Origin: Actinobacillus sp.
GTDB lineage: Bacteria; Pseudomonadota; Gammaproteobacteria; Enterobacterales; Pasteurellaceae
Assembly: GCA_020026155.1 (NCBI GenBank)
Contig: JAHHQX010000006.1
Location: 1 to 64,000 of the forward strand
Reading direction: 5' to 3'
Length of the DNA stretch: 64,000 bases
Position numbers and translations under genes: made by a program. Below the pieces are notes generated by a model, which worked only from the letters and a program-made list of their open reading frames with translations, made no database searches and was not told the DNA's origin. This document shows, one piece after another, positions 1 through 10,358 of this stretch (the stretch's first letter is position 1; each line of letters opens with the position of its first letter).

Positions 1-81
1 AAATTATCCTTCCTATAGTTAATAAATATTGTTTTATGTTCTACTTCTATAAAAAAATAAAATAAATATTCCATGTTGCAC

Positions 82-142
82 GCGTTTTTTATCCAATAAA
101 AAACGCCTCAATTTTCATAAATTTTTATGAAAATTGAGGCGT
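82..142. repeat. Inverted-dimer copy of the dispersed hairpin repeat, probable adhesin terminator
   Basis: Bases 103-121 (starting ACGCCTCAATTTTC) are perfectly complementary to 124-142, giving a 19-bp stem with a 2-base loop. It begins 28 bp after the stop of the adhesin gene and no other terminator is visible there, so it probably ends that transcript. A second possible hairpin (82-92 with 96-106, arms GCGTTTTTTAT) overlaps its left edge and could pair alternatively. The copy carries T for C in the GC block on both arms, so pairing is kept. Confidence 0.8.
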
Positions 143-169
143 GTTATACTTAATTAAATTAAATTTTTA

Positions 170-3100
170 TTACCACTGATAACCTATTCCGGCCCCTACA
201 CCAAAATTGTGTTGAGTATCTTCAGAAATTGAACTTTTAACCACCCATTTACCATTATCAGAAATACTAGATATGCCAATAGAAATGGCTTGTTGATTAT
301 GGTAACTGCCAACTGCGGCACTCACCATGCTCCGTCCTGCTAAATATGATTGTGGTAAATTTGCAGCCGCTATTGCAGCAGCGCTCCCCGCATTCGCTTC
401 TTTTCTATTTTTACTGATACGTTGTTGCATATCAGAAATTGCTCTCCCTACGTTACCTACGATCCCTTTTTTCAATATATCAACATCTTTCACTACTTTA
501 TCCAGTTGACGGCGATTTACCGCATCTGTTGGTGCTTTACCGTCTGCGACATTCGAGATTACGTTGCCACCATTATTCAAGCCTTTCGCAGTAACAGATA
601 CCTGATCTTTACCATCTGCAGATTTAACGGTTACGCCTTTACTTGAAATATGCGTACTTTCTTCACCGTTATTTCCAGCAACATCCACTGATTTAAAGGT
701 TGGATTTTCTTTCATTTCAACTTTCATCACGCCGTTACCTTGATTATCTTGTTGATAGGTGGTCGTGATGTTATCGGAACTATAAGTGGCATTTTCATCT
801 TTACGGCTACCTTCAATTTTGAATGTAGAACCTAGTTTTTGATTGCCAGAACCTGTATTTCCGACAAACGATATACCATGTTCTAACATTGCCGTATTCT
901 TTTGAATACGTGCAATATTTTCAGTAACTTTCTGATTCGTATTAAATAATTGGCTACCATTTACAGCATCTGTTGAATCTTTCGTAACCTGTCCTTTGGC
1001 AACATCTGTTAATTTTCCCCCATGGATACTAATCGTTTTATCCTTCTGGCTTAAACTAATTTTTGCGCCTTCTGAGCTACCACTGATTGTTTTGATCCCT
1101 TTTAAATCAGGTGCCACATCATAGCTTATTTCACCATTAGCATTGATTGTCGCTTGGGTATTTTTACCGTCTGCAAACGTTAATACATCATTATTCAAGT
1201 TAAGGTGATGCGCTTTGCCATCATTAGCCTTATACTTTAATCCTACATTATTCACATGATCAGAAATATGCGTATCTATTTCTTTGACAGCTTGTTTTAG
1301 ATCGCCTACGTTCACGGCATTCGTGAGCATGCTACCTTTAGCATCACTTAACTTCGTGTCGCCTAACCCACTCGCCACGTTAATGATTTGTTTATTATCA
1401 TTGTTCAATCCAGCTGTTGTTAAGGACGGACCATTTTTGATGGTTAAGCCATTGCGATTAATTGTGACGTTGTCACCAATTTGAATATCGTCTTTTGCAT
1501 GGACACTCTCCACGTCAATCTTCGGCGCAAGTTTTACGTTAATCGTCGTATCACTCGCTTGTGCATTTTGCGATACGGTTGTAGAAATGTTTTGATCATC
1601 TCCTTTGATATCGACTCGGCTACCAAGTTTATTTGTAACAGGATTTGAACCCGTTGCGGTACTCGCTTTATCTGCACCAAATTGTAATCCGCTGTTAGTT
1701 AAATCTGCTTTAGCATAATCAAGTTGTCCAACATTAACCGCATCTGTCACATTTTTGCCTGCGTGGACATTTGAAATAACATGCCCACCATTATTTAGAC
1801 CTTGCTGGGTAAGCGAAATATGGCTTTTTCCGGCTTGATTCTCAATGGTTAAACCATCCGGGCTCACGACAGTTACACCAGTATCATTTGTTAATGTTAC
1901 GGCTTTAAAAGTCGGTTTTTCATCAATTTTAATGATAATTTTGCCATTACCATGCGCATCTTTTATGTATTCGGTCGTGAGGTTTTTAGATGAATAATCA
2001 TTATCATCTTGTCGTGGTATTGTAGAGCCTACAATATCTAATGTTGAGCCAAGATATTGCTTATTTCCATGTTTTCCAACGTGCGTGCTATTGGCTTCAA
2101 AAATGAATCCTTTATTTACGGTATCCGTCAAATTATCAATAGCATTCGTAAAGGATATCGGTGCTTCCGTATTGAGCCCCTCATCATTTTTTAACGAATG
2201 GAAATGGGGTAAATTAAACCCAGTATCCGTTGCATTAGTTGTCAACCCTATTATGACGCCTAATTTTTTTAATTGACGTCCGTTAATAGCATCTTTTGAA
2301 TTATTAGTAATCGTTCCTGCAGACACATTACGGATAGGATTCAAACCTGCATCAATTCCTTGGTTCGTGATGGAGGGTCCATTTTTTATGATTACCCCGT
2401 CCTCGTTGAGAATAGTATTTCCAGCTTGAACAGAAAGTAGACCTTTCAATTCTTTCGCCAATTGCACTTTTATTTCACCATTTTCAACATTTACGCCAAT
2501 ATTGTTTTCTGTTAACGCATTTCTAGGCGCCCCACCAACAATGGTAAGGGTGCTACCTAAAGGTTTGTGTATTTGAGTATCGGTATCAGTCGCTTGATAA
2601 TTATCACCAATAAAGTTTAAACCTTGTGCTTTGATACCATCAGAAATGCTACCAAGGGCGGTATGTAATGTATTGCCATTGATAAGACCTTTATTGCCTA
2701 CTTTATTTTCACCATCACCAAGCCCCGCTTGTAACGCATTTTTAGCCACTGGAGAGTCCATCAAGTGATTTGCAACAGTGATACTATCAAGGCTAATAGT
2801 GATGTTACCATCTTTAAGATTTTTATTTGCACTAGTAATTTCTAAACCACCATCACCTGCGATTTCAACCGTTCCTATTTTGTTTAATGCGTTGGTATTA
2901 AGTTCAATACCCGCTTTATTTTGAGTAACTTGTTGTTGCACTGGTGCAACCGCTTTTTTCACATCGCCAATATTTGCCGCATTGGTGTCAATATCACCAC
3001 CGCTTAACACGTTTTTGATTTGTTGATCGCCTGCACTAATACCATTTTTACCAATCGATACCGCTGACGAATTGCTTTGACTACCTGCCGTTTTTTCAAA

Positions 3101-6100
3101 GGTGATGCTATTCATTCCGTTAAGTGTTTTGGATACTTTAAAAGTAATGGAGCCATTTGCATTACCAACAGTTTGAATACTGTCATCTAGACCACTCGTT
3201 GCACCGCCATTCAATGTTAAGATTTCACTAGGTTTACGCTTAACCGTGACTTGCGTATTGTCGCCTTGATATTGCATTTCAAGATTTGTGACTTTGTTGG
3301 CAATCGTATTATTAAGCGCCGTTGCTGTATTTGCTAAATCCGTTACATTTACAGCATCTTGTGCCGTAGTTGCTTGATTTTGTGCGGTATACAATTTATC
3401 TAGATAGCTTTGTCCAGATTGATCTGCTATCGCAGATTGGATTTGACTAATTTGAGCATCATGGACGTCCAAATTCTTATTGTGGGCATCTAGTGTAATT
3501 TGCGTTCCTGTTGCCGTATCTCCATTACGAATAGAGGCAATACCATTCAAATCAGCATTTAAGCTAACTTGATAATTTGCACCTTGTGTTGCCGTCGCTT
3601 TAGTTGGGGTAATGGTGATGTTATTACCTTTAGAAACCGTTGTATGTAATAAGCCTTTCGCTAGTTCATTTTTCACTTTTGACGCAAGCGCAACTTTGAC
3701 ATTATTACCGACTACTTGAGTTGTCACTTCATTATCAGTACCCCAAATACTAATTGCATGATTTTTTTGATCAAGCGTAATCGGTGCGACTTTGTGTGTA
3801 GCTAAATTTTGTGTATTGTCTGCCCCAACTTGTAACTCCATGATTCCCGTATTTTTCGGAATAATCGCTTCTAGTTTTCCATCTTTAATTTTAATGGTGC
3901 TGTCATCAACATTTACGCCATATTTTACGGAAACCTGACCATCTTTTTCGGTACTTACAGTGGCAGTCGTCGCATTTCCATTTGCAAAACTTACAGTATC
4001 GTATGGATTAATTATCCCTTTATTTACTGTTCCTTGAGCAATATTCCAACCAGCATGTAAAACATCACCCACAGTCGCAGCCTGATGTTCGATTTGAGTA
4101 GAGATCGTTGGACTTACCGCTTTAGAATCGGTGGTTGCCATAAGATGATTTTGCAATCCACTTACACTACCTTGATTTTGAGCATCAAGATTTAAAGATT
4201 TATTTAAATTAAAGGTTACATCGCCATTGGTCGCTGTTTTTTCAATATGAATATTGCCATCAGTATTCGCTAAATTAACTTGACTACCCGCTTTGATAAG
4301 CGAGCCATTTTTTCCTTGTGCTTGAAGGGTAAAACCAATGTTATTTAATACATTTGCCATATTGCCAGCCGTCACAAATTTATTCGTTTCGGCAACATCT
4401 GCGTTATTTTCGGCTTGATGACTTGGCATAACAACTTTGCCATTTGCCACATTTAAATCTGTAGTTGCAACTTCAACATTATAAATTTTACCGCCTGTTG
4501 CTGTTGTTTTATCCGCAGTGATGTTAAGTGAATGATTTTCTGAAATAACTTCACTGTGTTTGGCGGCCTCAGCCTTATTATCTGCGATTGCTTGTGCCAC
4601 ATTCGGTGCTAAACTTACGTGGTAAGTAGTACCTCCTGTTGCATTAGCAGTACCTTTCACAATAACTTCTTTACTTTGTCCTTCAACTTTAGTTAATTGA
4701 CCCACATTGGTTGCGTCGGTCTGTTCTTGACCTGCTTTCACGCCATGGATTGCAACTGGAGCATGAGCTTTATCGCCAACCGTAATGCCATTTTTCCCTA
4801 ATGCTATCTGGGCGTTTTCACCTGATACAGATTGGATATTTGTTAATGCAGAATTTAGGTTATAAGTGACTTTACCGTTATCAGCAACAGTTACTGTGGT
4901 ATTGCTACCATTGAAGAAATTCAGCCCCTCGCTTAACTTAACTGTTTTTTGTGGTTTTGCAGCAGTATTATTTGCAGAATACGCAAGTGTTTGATTGCTC
5001 ATATCCGTTTTAACCGTTGTGACCGCTTGTTTAAGATCAGCAATATTTGCAGCATGACGCAACGTTGCTTGATCCGCATTTTCTAAGGTTTGTCCCTGAC
5101 CTAAACCACTTGCAACATCAGTAATTTGTTTATCACCTGCATTAATACCTGTGCTTGTCATTGATGGACCACCAGTGATAGCGATACCAGTATTGTCTAA
5201 TTTGGTGTTACCCACTGTAACTGAATCTAATCCCGTTAAATTTTTAGCAAGTTGAATTTGAATTACGCCATTTTCAACATTTACGCCAATATTATGATCA
5301 GTCAGCTTAGCCTTATCCGCGCCACCCGCAAAATGTAAGGTATCGCCCAATTGTTTATTCACATTACCGCTATCTGCAGTGAATGAAAGACCTTTGTTTA
5401 AAGTAGATTGAACTGTGTCAATACGTTGCGTATTACGCACAATTGTAGTTTTATTGGTCGTAATATCTTGTTTGTTTGTCGCAACATCTTGCTCAATCGG
5501 TTTAATTGCGGTTTGAATATCGCCAATATTAGCCGCATTTTGTAATGTACTGCCCGTTGCCTTATCAATAGATTGCCCTTGTAACCCACTTGCTACATGT
5601 GTAATCTGTTTATCCCCCGCATTGACCCCGGCGGCTGTCATTGAGGGACCATTCGCAATATGCACGCCACTTAAATCGGTTAAATTTTTTGCTAAATTAA
5701 CGGAAATTATTGTGTCTGTTTTACCATTATTGATGGTTTGAGCAACGGTAGTGTGAATGTTTTTACCATCACCTTTAATATCAATTTGGGAACCCAGTTT
5801 ATTAGTAACAGGATTTGCCCCTGTTGCCGTAGCACTGTCTGCACCAAATTGTAATCCTTGATTAATGGTGTGAGCATTTTGTTGAATTTGTGTTTTATTT
5901 TCAGCGATATCTTTTGCTATTGGCATAAGCGCAGCATGGACAGTATTCCCTGTAACAATACCATTATTCCCTGCCTCAACTTGCCCATCTGTAATTACAT
6001 TTACGGCATAGGCTGTCGTATCGCCCACTGTTGAAGTTGTCACCATCGTATTTTTACCATGGGTCACCTTCACGGCTTCTTTAGCTAATCCACGAACGAC

Positions 6101-9100
6101 ATTATCATTCAGTTTTAAGGTTACGGCGCCATTTTTAACATTGGCATTTCCTGTCACTGTAATACCATTTTCCCCTACGATATCGCCAATATTTGCGATG
6201 GAATTTTTGTTGATATCAGCTTGTTGAAGTTTATCTTGGGCTGCTTTTGTTAAGCCGATAGTCAAGGCACCGTTTTCAATTTTCGTCACAATATTTGCCT
6301 GATTATCTGCACCTTTTACAGAAATTGCATTACCTAAATGATGAGATAATGTATTGTTATCTCCTGCCGTTAGCCCAAATTCTTGTGCATCAACATAGGT
6401 TTTAACAGCGCTACCGCTTACAGCTTGGGTTGTATTTGTAGAGGCTACATCACCTAGTTTTAATGCTACTTTGTATTCCGTACCTCCTGCTGAATTTTCA
6501 GTGGTATTGGTGACAGTGAGTCCATTACCTTCAGCCACAACAGAACTGTGTTTTTTCGCTTCAATCGTATTCGTTTGAATATGTTGCGTTACAGCAGGAT
6601 CAAGGCTAATTGTATAGGTTTTTCCTGTCGCCGTTGTGCCAGAAATGCCAACATCCAGTTGTCCTGTTGTTCCTTTTACTTTAGTTAATTGTCCAACATT
6701 AGCAGCATCGGTATTTTGTTCACCTGCTTTTACGCCGTGTAGTACAATTGGTGCTTGATGAGCTGAATCACCTAACGTAATTCCATCTTTATTGAAAATA
6801 ATTTTTGAACCATTTCCTGCGATGGAAGACATACCTGTTAAATTGGCGTTAACGTTATATGTTACTTTTCCACCCGTTTCAACTTTAGCCGTTGTATTGG
6901 TACCATTAATAAAATCAAGTCCTTGGCTAAGTTTTATCGTTTGCTGAGCCTGCGTTGCGTCCGCTTTTTTATTTGCAGAATAACCGATTACTTGATTATC
7001 AAGGGCAGTTTTAACCGCACCACCAGTAACGATACCCTCGTTACCATTTACGACTTTACCGTCAGTTTCCACATTGATTTGGTAAGTCGTCGCATTGCCA
7101 GCTTTTCCAGTTGTAACCGTAGTATGGGTACCATCAATTACTTTTACCGCTTCTTGAGCAAGATGACGCACACTGTCTTTATCCAAGCTCACTTGAATTT
7201 CATTGCCAGTTGCTGTGGTATTTATGCCATCTTCACCGACAATATCAAACTTCAATCCGCCTACTTTAGAAAGTTTTTGGGGATCAGTTACTGTGCTATC
7301 ACCTGCACCAAGTTGAAGGGTTTCATTCTGTAACTTGGTGATGTTTTGATGATTAACTTGCGTGGCTTCTTGAATTGGATTTACCGCATTTTGTACATCC
7401 CCAATGTTGGCAGCATTTGTTGCAGTTTTTCCGCCACTTGCTACGTTAGAGATAACTTTATTACCTGCATCAATGCCTGAGGTGGTAAGAGCGGGACCAC
7501 CAATGATAGTGATACCTTGTGTATTAATTTTAGTATCGCCAACACTAATAGAACTCAAACCTTTAATATCTTTGGTAAGTTGAATATCAATCTTACCATT
7601 TTCCACATTTACCCCAATGTTTCCTTTAGTCAAATCGGTTTGTTTTGAACCACCAACAAATTCTAAAGTTTCTCCTAATTTTTTGTTTACTTCTCCTGTA
7701 TCGCCTCTAAAACTAATCCCTTCTTCTAAACTTGTATGAATATCATTAATTGAATTTTCATTTGTAGTAATTTTTGAAGCATTACTTTGAATACTCTTAA
7801 TATTTTCAGCGATCGATCCTTTATTGATATTAATATTTTGAAAATTAGTTGAGATCTCGTTTTTATTCTGAGCGAGTTCAGTTTTAATAGGTTTTATGGC
7901 ATTTTGCACATCACCAATATTTGCAGCATTCGTTGTCGTTCTCCCACCACTTGCGACATTAGAAATTACTTTATTACCCGCACTAATACCATTCGTACTA
8001 ATAGAAACTGTATCATCTGAATTGTTTTGATTGGGCATACCAAACGTAATCTTATTCATTCCATTAAGCATATTAGATACTTGGAAATGAATTGTTCCAT
8101 TCGCATTTCCCGTCGTTTTAATACTATCCGCGACCCCAGTTTCTGCGCCCCCTATAAGAGAAAGAACTTCATTTGGTTTACGAGAAATTAGCGTCCCATT
8201 ATCAGCAACATATTGTGATTTTACGCGTTTAAGTTGCGCAACATTAACCGCATCGGTATCTTTTGTACCCGCTGCTACGCCAGTAATTTGACGAGTAATT
8301 TGAGAGCCGTTACCAATAGAAAGAGCTGCTCTTGTTGCGCGCCATGTTGGAGAGAGATTTTGACTATTTTGACTCGTTCCAGTATTTGGTGAAGCACTTA
8401 CATCATAGCCTTCAAAACCTTTATGACGGTTTGCTATACTCCCTGAACCCAATGCAATAGAATCATCTACTGTAGCATGTGCAAAAGAGCCCAGAGCAAG
8501 AGAATGAGCCCCAGTCGCTATTGTTCGAAATCGAAGTGGAACATGTTGAATATCCCCATAATTTTTAATAACTTGACTTGTATAGTTACCGATCGCAATA
8601 GCAGCATCACCAGCTGCAATTGTTCCTCTCCCAATAGCCGTAGATGAATCTGCGGTTGCTATAGATGAATTACCAAGTGCAAGTGCCGCTTCATTTTCCG
8701 CGTGCGTATTGTAACCTATCGCTATACCGCGCGAATCTTGTTTGTTATTAGATTCTGCATTTGCGTTATACCCTATTGCAATGCTCTGATCCATCATTGC
8801 TCTAGCCTCACTCCCTTGGGCTATACTTTCGGCACCTTGGGCTAAAGCATTTGCACCGATGGCAATTGCATTTTGGTGTAAAGCTTTTGCTAAAGAACCC
8901 AGCGCGATCGTATCCCAAGCAGACGCTTGAGCGCTAATCCCCATCGCCAGAGAATTGTGCCCGCTAGCGACCGCAGAATGACCAAAAGCGGAACTATTTA
9001 CGGCGCTCGCCTGACTATTTTCGCCAACTGCCGTTGCATTCTCCAAAATAGCATTGGCTGAATAACCAATCGCAACAGTATTTTTACTGAGGGCTGAAGA

Positions 9101-9568
9101 CGTATTTCCCAACGCAGTACTATTAAAACCAACGGCTTGAGCATCACCCCCTAATGCCGTAGAATATGCACCTTTAGAATGAGAAGCATTCCCAATCGAT
9201 ACTGAACCATAGCCACTACTATTTGCTAAACTCCCTACAGCAACTGAAACTATTCCTCCTGATCTTGAATTGTTACCTACCGCTACAGAATTTTCACCAG
9301 ACGCAACTGCATTCCCTTTAACAGCCGCATCCCCGCTATTCGCCCACGCGACCATTTGATTCTGAGAAATAGCTACACTATCTGCCATTGCACTTTGGAT
9401 AGATGCAGCAAGTGTAAATGTAAAAATAAAGTGGGAAATTTGAGTAAGAGAGGAAGGGGTTTTGATGAGGATTTGCGATTTGTTGCGGTTCGTACATTTG
9501 CCTAATTCGGAGACCACTACAAATCGTTGCGTCGTTTTATTAAAAATAACTTTAAAAATTTTATTCAT
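170..9568 (-). CDS. Giant trimeric autotransporter adhesin (YadA/Hia/Hsf type)
   Basis: Type Vc surface adhesin of about 3,132 residues. I start it at ATG 9568, which has an AAGGA ribosome site and begins the extended signal peptide region (MNKIFKVIFNK...); an in-frame ATG 33 bp upstream has poor support. The signal peptide probably ends at AMA, residue 62. Residues ~65-430 form a YadA-type head of repeats such as NSVAVG and STALG. A neck with DAVNVAQLK follows near 440. A long stalk (~450-3050) repeats neck modules of the form GI-AG-K-I-NVASG plus NAANIGDVQ-A. The last ~75 residues are the four-strand YadA anchor, ending GAGIGYQW with terminal aromatic. As a trimer it would make an outer-membrane fibre for attachment. 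It is the only gene here with strong internal repetition. Specific ligand unknown. Confidence 0.95.
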   Translation of the reverse strand: MNKIFKVIFNKTTQRFVVVSELGKCTNRNKSQILIKTPSSLTQISHFIFTFTLAASIQSAMADSVAISQNQMVAWANSGDAAVKGNAVASGENSVAVGNNSRSGGIVSVAVGSLANSSGYGSVSIGNASHSKGAYSTALGGDAQAVGFNSTALGNTSSALSKNTVAIGYSANAILENATAVGENSQASAVNSSAFGHSAVASGHNSLAMGISAQASAWDTIALGSLAKALHQNAIAIGANALAQGAESIAQGSEARAMMDQSIAIGYNANAESNNKQDSRGIAIGYNTHAENEAALALGNSSIATADSSTAIGRGTIAAGDAAIAIGNYTSQVIKNYGDIQHVPLRFRTIATGAHSLALGSFAHATVDDSIALGSGSIANRHKGFEGYDVSASPNTGTSQNSQNLSPTWRATRAALSIGNGSQITRQITGVAAGTKDTDAVNVAQLKRVKSQYVADNGTLISRKPNEVLSLIGGAETGVADSIKTTGNANGTIHFQVSNMLNGMNKITFGMPNQNNSDDTVSISTNGISAGNKVISNVASGGRTTTNAANIGDVQNAIKPIKTELAQNKNEISTNFQNININKGSIAENIKSIQSNASKITTNENSINDIHTSLEEGISFRGDTGEVNKKLGETLEFVGGSKQTDLTKGNIGVNVENGKIDIQLTKDIKGLSSISVGDTKINTQGITIIGGPALTTSGIDAGNKVISNVASGGKTATNAANIGDVQNAVNPIQEATQVNHQNITKLQNETLQLGAGDSTVTDPQKLSKVGGLKFDIVGEDGINTTATGNEIQVSLDKDSVRHLAQEAVKVIDGTHTTVTTGKAGNATTYQINVETDGKVVNGNEGIVTGGAVKTALDNQVIGYSANKKADATQAQQTIKLSQGLDFINGTNTTAKVETGGKVTYNVNANLTGMSSIAGNGSKIIFNKDGITLGDSAHQAPIVLHGVKAGEQNTDAANVGQLTKVKGTTGQLDVGISGTTATGKTYTISLDPAVTQHIQTNTIEAKKHSSVVAEGNGLTVTNTTENSAGGTEYKVALKLGDVASTNTTQAVSGSAVKTYVDAQEFGLTAGDNNTLSHHLGNAISVKGADNQANIVTKIENGALTIGLTKAAQDKLQQADINKNSIANIGDIVGENGITVTGNANVKNGAVTLKLNDNVVRGLAKEAVKVTHGKNTMVTTSTVGDTTAYAVNVITDGQVEAGNNGIVTGNTVHAALMPIAKDIAENKTQIQQNAHTINQGLQFGADSATATGANPVTNKLGSQIDIKGDGKNIHTTVAQTINNGKTDTIISVNLAKNLTDLSGVHIANGPSMTAAGVNAGDKQITHVASGLQGQSIDKATGSTLQNAANIGDIQTAIKPIEQDVATNKQDITTNKTTIVRNTQRIDTVQSTLNKGLSFTADSGNVNKQLGDTLHFAGGADKAKLTDHNIGVNVENGVIQIQLAKNLTGLDSVTVGNTKLDNTGIAITGGPSMTSTGINAGDKQITDVASGLGQGQTLENADQATLRHAANIADLKQAVTTVKTDMSNQTLAYSANNTAAKPQKTVKLSEGLNFFNGSNTTVTVADNGKVTYNLNSALTNIQSVSGENAQIALGKNGITVGDKAHAPVAIHGVKAGQEQTDATNVGQLTKVEGQSKEVIVKGTANATGGTTYHVSLAPNVAQAIADNKAEAAKHSEVISENHSLNITADKTTATGGKIYNVEVATTDLNVANGKVVMPSHQAENNADVAETNKFVTAGNMANVLNNIGFTLQAQGKNGSLIKAGSQVNLANTDGNIHIEKTATNGDVTFNLNKSLNLDAQNQGSVSGLQNHLMATTDSKAVSPTISTQIEHQAATVGDVLHAGWNIAQGTVNKGIINPYDTVSFANGNATTATVSTEKDGQVSVKYGVNVDDSTIKIKDGKLEAIIPKNTGIMELQVGADNTQNLATHKVAPITLDQKNHAISIWGTDNEVTTQVVGNNVKVALASKVKNELAKGLLHTTVSKGNNITITPTKATATQGANYQVSLNADLNGIASIRNGDTATGTQITLDAHNKNLDVHDAQISQIQSAIADQSGQSYLDKLYTAQNQATTAQDAVNVTDLANTATALNNTIANKVTNLEMQYQGDNTQVTVKRKPSEILTLNGGATSGLDDSIQTVGNANGSITFKVSKTLNGMNSITFEKTAGSQSNSSAVSIGKNGISAGDQQIKNVLSGGDIDTNAANIGDVKKAVAPVQQQVTQNKAGIELNTNALNKIGTVEIAGDGGLEITSANKNLKDGNITISLDSITVANHLMDSPVAKNALQAGLGDGENKVGNKGLINGNTLHTALGSISDGIKAQGLNFIGDNYQATDTDTQIHKPLGSTLTIVGGAPRNALTENNIGVNVENGEIKVQLAKELKGLLSVQAGNTILNEDGVIIKNGPSITNQGIDAGLNPIRNVSAGTITNNSKDAINGRQLKKLGVIIGLTTNATDTGFNLPHFHSLKNDEGLNTEAPISFTNAIDNLTDTVNKGFIFEANSTHVGKHGNKQYLGSTLDIVGSTIPRQDDNDYSSKNLTTEYIKDAHGNGKIIIKIDEKPTFKAVTLTNDTGVTVVSPDGLTIENQAGKSHISLTQQGLNNGGHVISNVHAGKNVTDAVNVGQLDYAKADLTNSGLQFGADKASTATGSNPVTNKLGSRVDIKGDDQNISTTVSQNAQASDTTINVKLAPKIDVESVHAKDDIQIGDNVTINRNGLTIKNGPSLTTAGLNNDNKQIINVASGLGDTKLSDAKGSMLTNAVNVGDLKQAVKEIDTHISDHVNNVGLKYKANDGKAHHLNLNNDVLTFADGKNTQATINANGEISYDVAPDLKGIKTISGSSEGAKISLSQKDKTISIHGGKLTDVAKGQVTKDSTDAVNGSQLFNTNQKVTENIARIQKNTAMLEHGISFVGNTGSGNQKLGSTFKIEGSRKDENATYSSDNITTTYQQDNQGNGVMKVEMKENPTFKSVDVAGNNGEESTHISSKGVTVKSADGKDQVSVTAKGLNNGGNVISNVADGKAPTDAVNRRQLDKVVKDVDILKKGIVGNVGRAISDMQQRISKNRKEANAGSAAAIAAANLPQSYLAGRSMVSAAVGSYHNQQAISIGISSISDNGKWVVKSSISEDTQHNFGVGAGIGYQW

Positions 9569-9668
9569 TTGATAATCCTTAATAGCAATCCATAACTCCA
9601 TTAGAATATGACTAAAATTTTATAGAATCATAGTGAATTATAATTCCATAAAATCTTCATCATCCCTA

Positions 9669-9687
9669 ATTAATGACTATCATTTTA
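9669..9687 (-). promoter_or_regulatory. Candidate Fur box in the adhesin leader
   Basis: On the minus strand the 19 bases TAAAATGATAGTCATTAAT match the classical Fur consensus at 14 positions, including the core AATGA-N3-TCATT. It lies about 100 bp before the adhesin start and just downstream of the best promoter candidate, a position suited to iron-dependent repression. The region is AT-rich, so a chance match is possible. Confidence 0.4.
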
Positions 9688-9706
9688 AAGATAAAATTTT
9701 GATATA

Positions 9707-9736
9707 GTTATACCTATACAAGGCTATTTCATGCAA
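9707..9736 (-). promoter_or_regulatory. Candidate sigma-70 promoter of the adhesin gene
   Basis: On the minus strand TTGCAT is followed after 18 bp by TATAAC. Transcription would begin near 9700 and leave a ~130-base leader that contains the Fur-like box. An alternative -10 (TATAAT, 9637-9642) lacks a good -35. Confidence 0.35.
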
Positions 9737-9839
9737 CATTAGAGGTAGCGATAAACATAATGAAATTTTATCCAAAAGTGCCTAAACTTAGGAAAGCATA
9801 GAAGGGATCTATCTTATTAATACGGGGAATTCTTTAGAA

Positions 9840-10286
9840 TCATTCCTCATCAATCACAAAATCAAACCAATCAATAACATCACGTTCATGAATACCATTT
9901 TTAATCGGAATGCCGGCTAGCTTTACAGATTTTGGATTGCCAGAAATAAGCGGGTGCCAATCGAATAATGGTTTACCCTCGTAAATCAAACGATAAGCGC
10001 AAGTTTTAGGGAGCCACGTAAACTCTGGGAGATTATCTTTCGTTAATTTCGTACAATCGTCTTCATATTGGAAACGCTTTGGATAGTTAGTGCATTTGCC
10101 TGTTTTTGTGTTTAAAAGATTACACGCGATACGTGTGTAGTAAAGCTCATCATCTTCATCTAAATATTTACGGTAACAGCATTTACCACAACCATCGCAC
10201 AAAGCTTCCCATTCTGCCTCATTCATTTCTAAAAGTGATTTTTTTTCCCAAAATTGAGGCATAATTGATTCATCTTTTTTTATCAT
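9840..10286 (-). CDS. YcgN/UPF0260 family cysteine-cluster protein
   Basis: A 148-residue member of the YcgN (UPF0260) family, whose function is not established. The N-terminal CDGCGKCC block, followed by a spaced C (ACNLLNTKTGKC) and later C in DDCTKL and KTCAYRL, matches the family and suggests metal or Fe-S binding. WLPKTCAYRL and DWHPL are typical family motifs. I keep the first ATG (10286) because AGGAAAG lies just upstream; the internal ATG eight codons later, where E. coli-type proteins roughly begin, has no ribosome site. It is transcribed toward the adhesin gene, 271 bp away, but promoter signals in that gap suggest separate units. Confidence 0.85.
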   Translation of the reverse strand: MIKKDESIMPQFWEKKSLLEMNEAEWEALCDGCGKCCYRKYLDEDDELYYTRIACNLLNTKTGKCTNYPKRFQYEDDCTKLTKDNLPEFTWLPKTCAYRLIYEGKPLFDWHPLISGNPKSVKLAGIPIKNGIHERDVIDWFDFVIDEE

Positions 10287-10306
10287 TATCTTTCCTTTTA
10301 AAACAA

Positions 10307-10329
10307 ATCGTCGCCCAATGAGCGACGAT
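10307..10329 (-). terminator. Intrinsic terminator of the nucleoside hydrolase gene
   Basis: Perfect 8-bp stem ATCGTCGC / GCGACGAT with a 7-base loop, 30 bp after the stop. On the minus strand it is followed by TTTGTTTT. Confidence 0.7.
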
Positions 10330-10358
10330 CGTAATGTATTTTGTAATTATAGTATAAC

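Noticed and set aside
6923..7333. Open frame of 136 codons on the plus strand inside the adhesin gene
   Set aside because: It is antisense to a long, clearly coding repetitive gene, with no ribosome site or recognisable protein; it mirrors the repeat composition.
170..9568. Repetitive adhesin DNA considered as CRISPR or tandem satellite
   Set aside because: The repetition is at protein level with varying spacing and stays in frame; no uniform repeat-spacer pattern exists.
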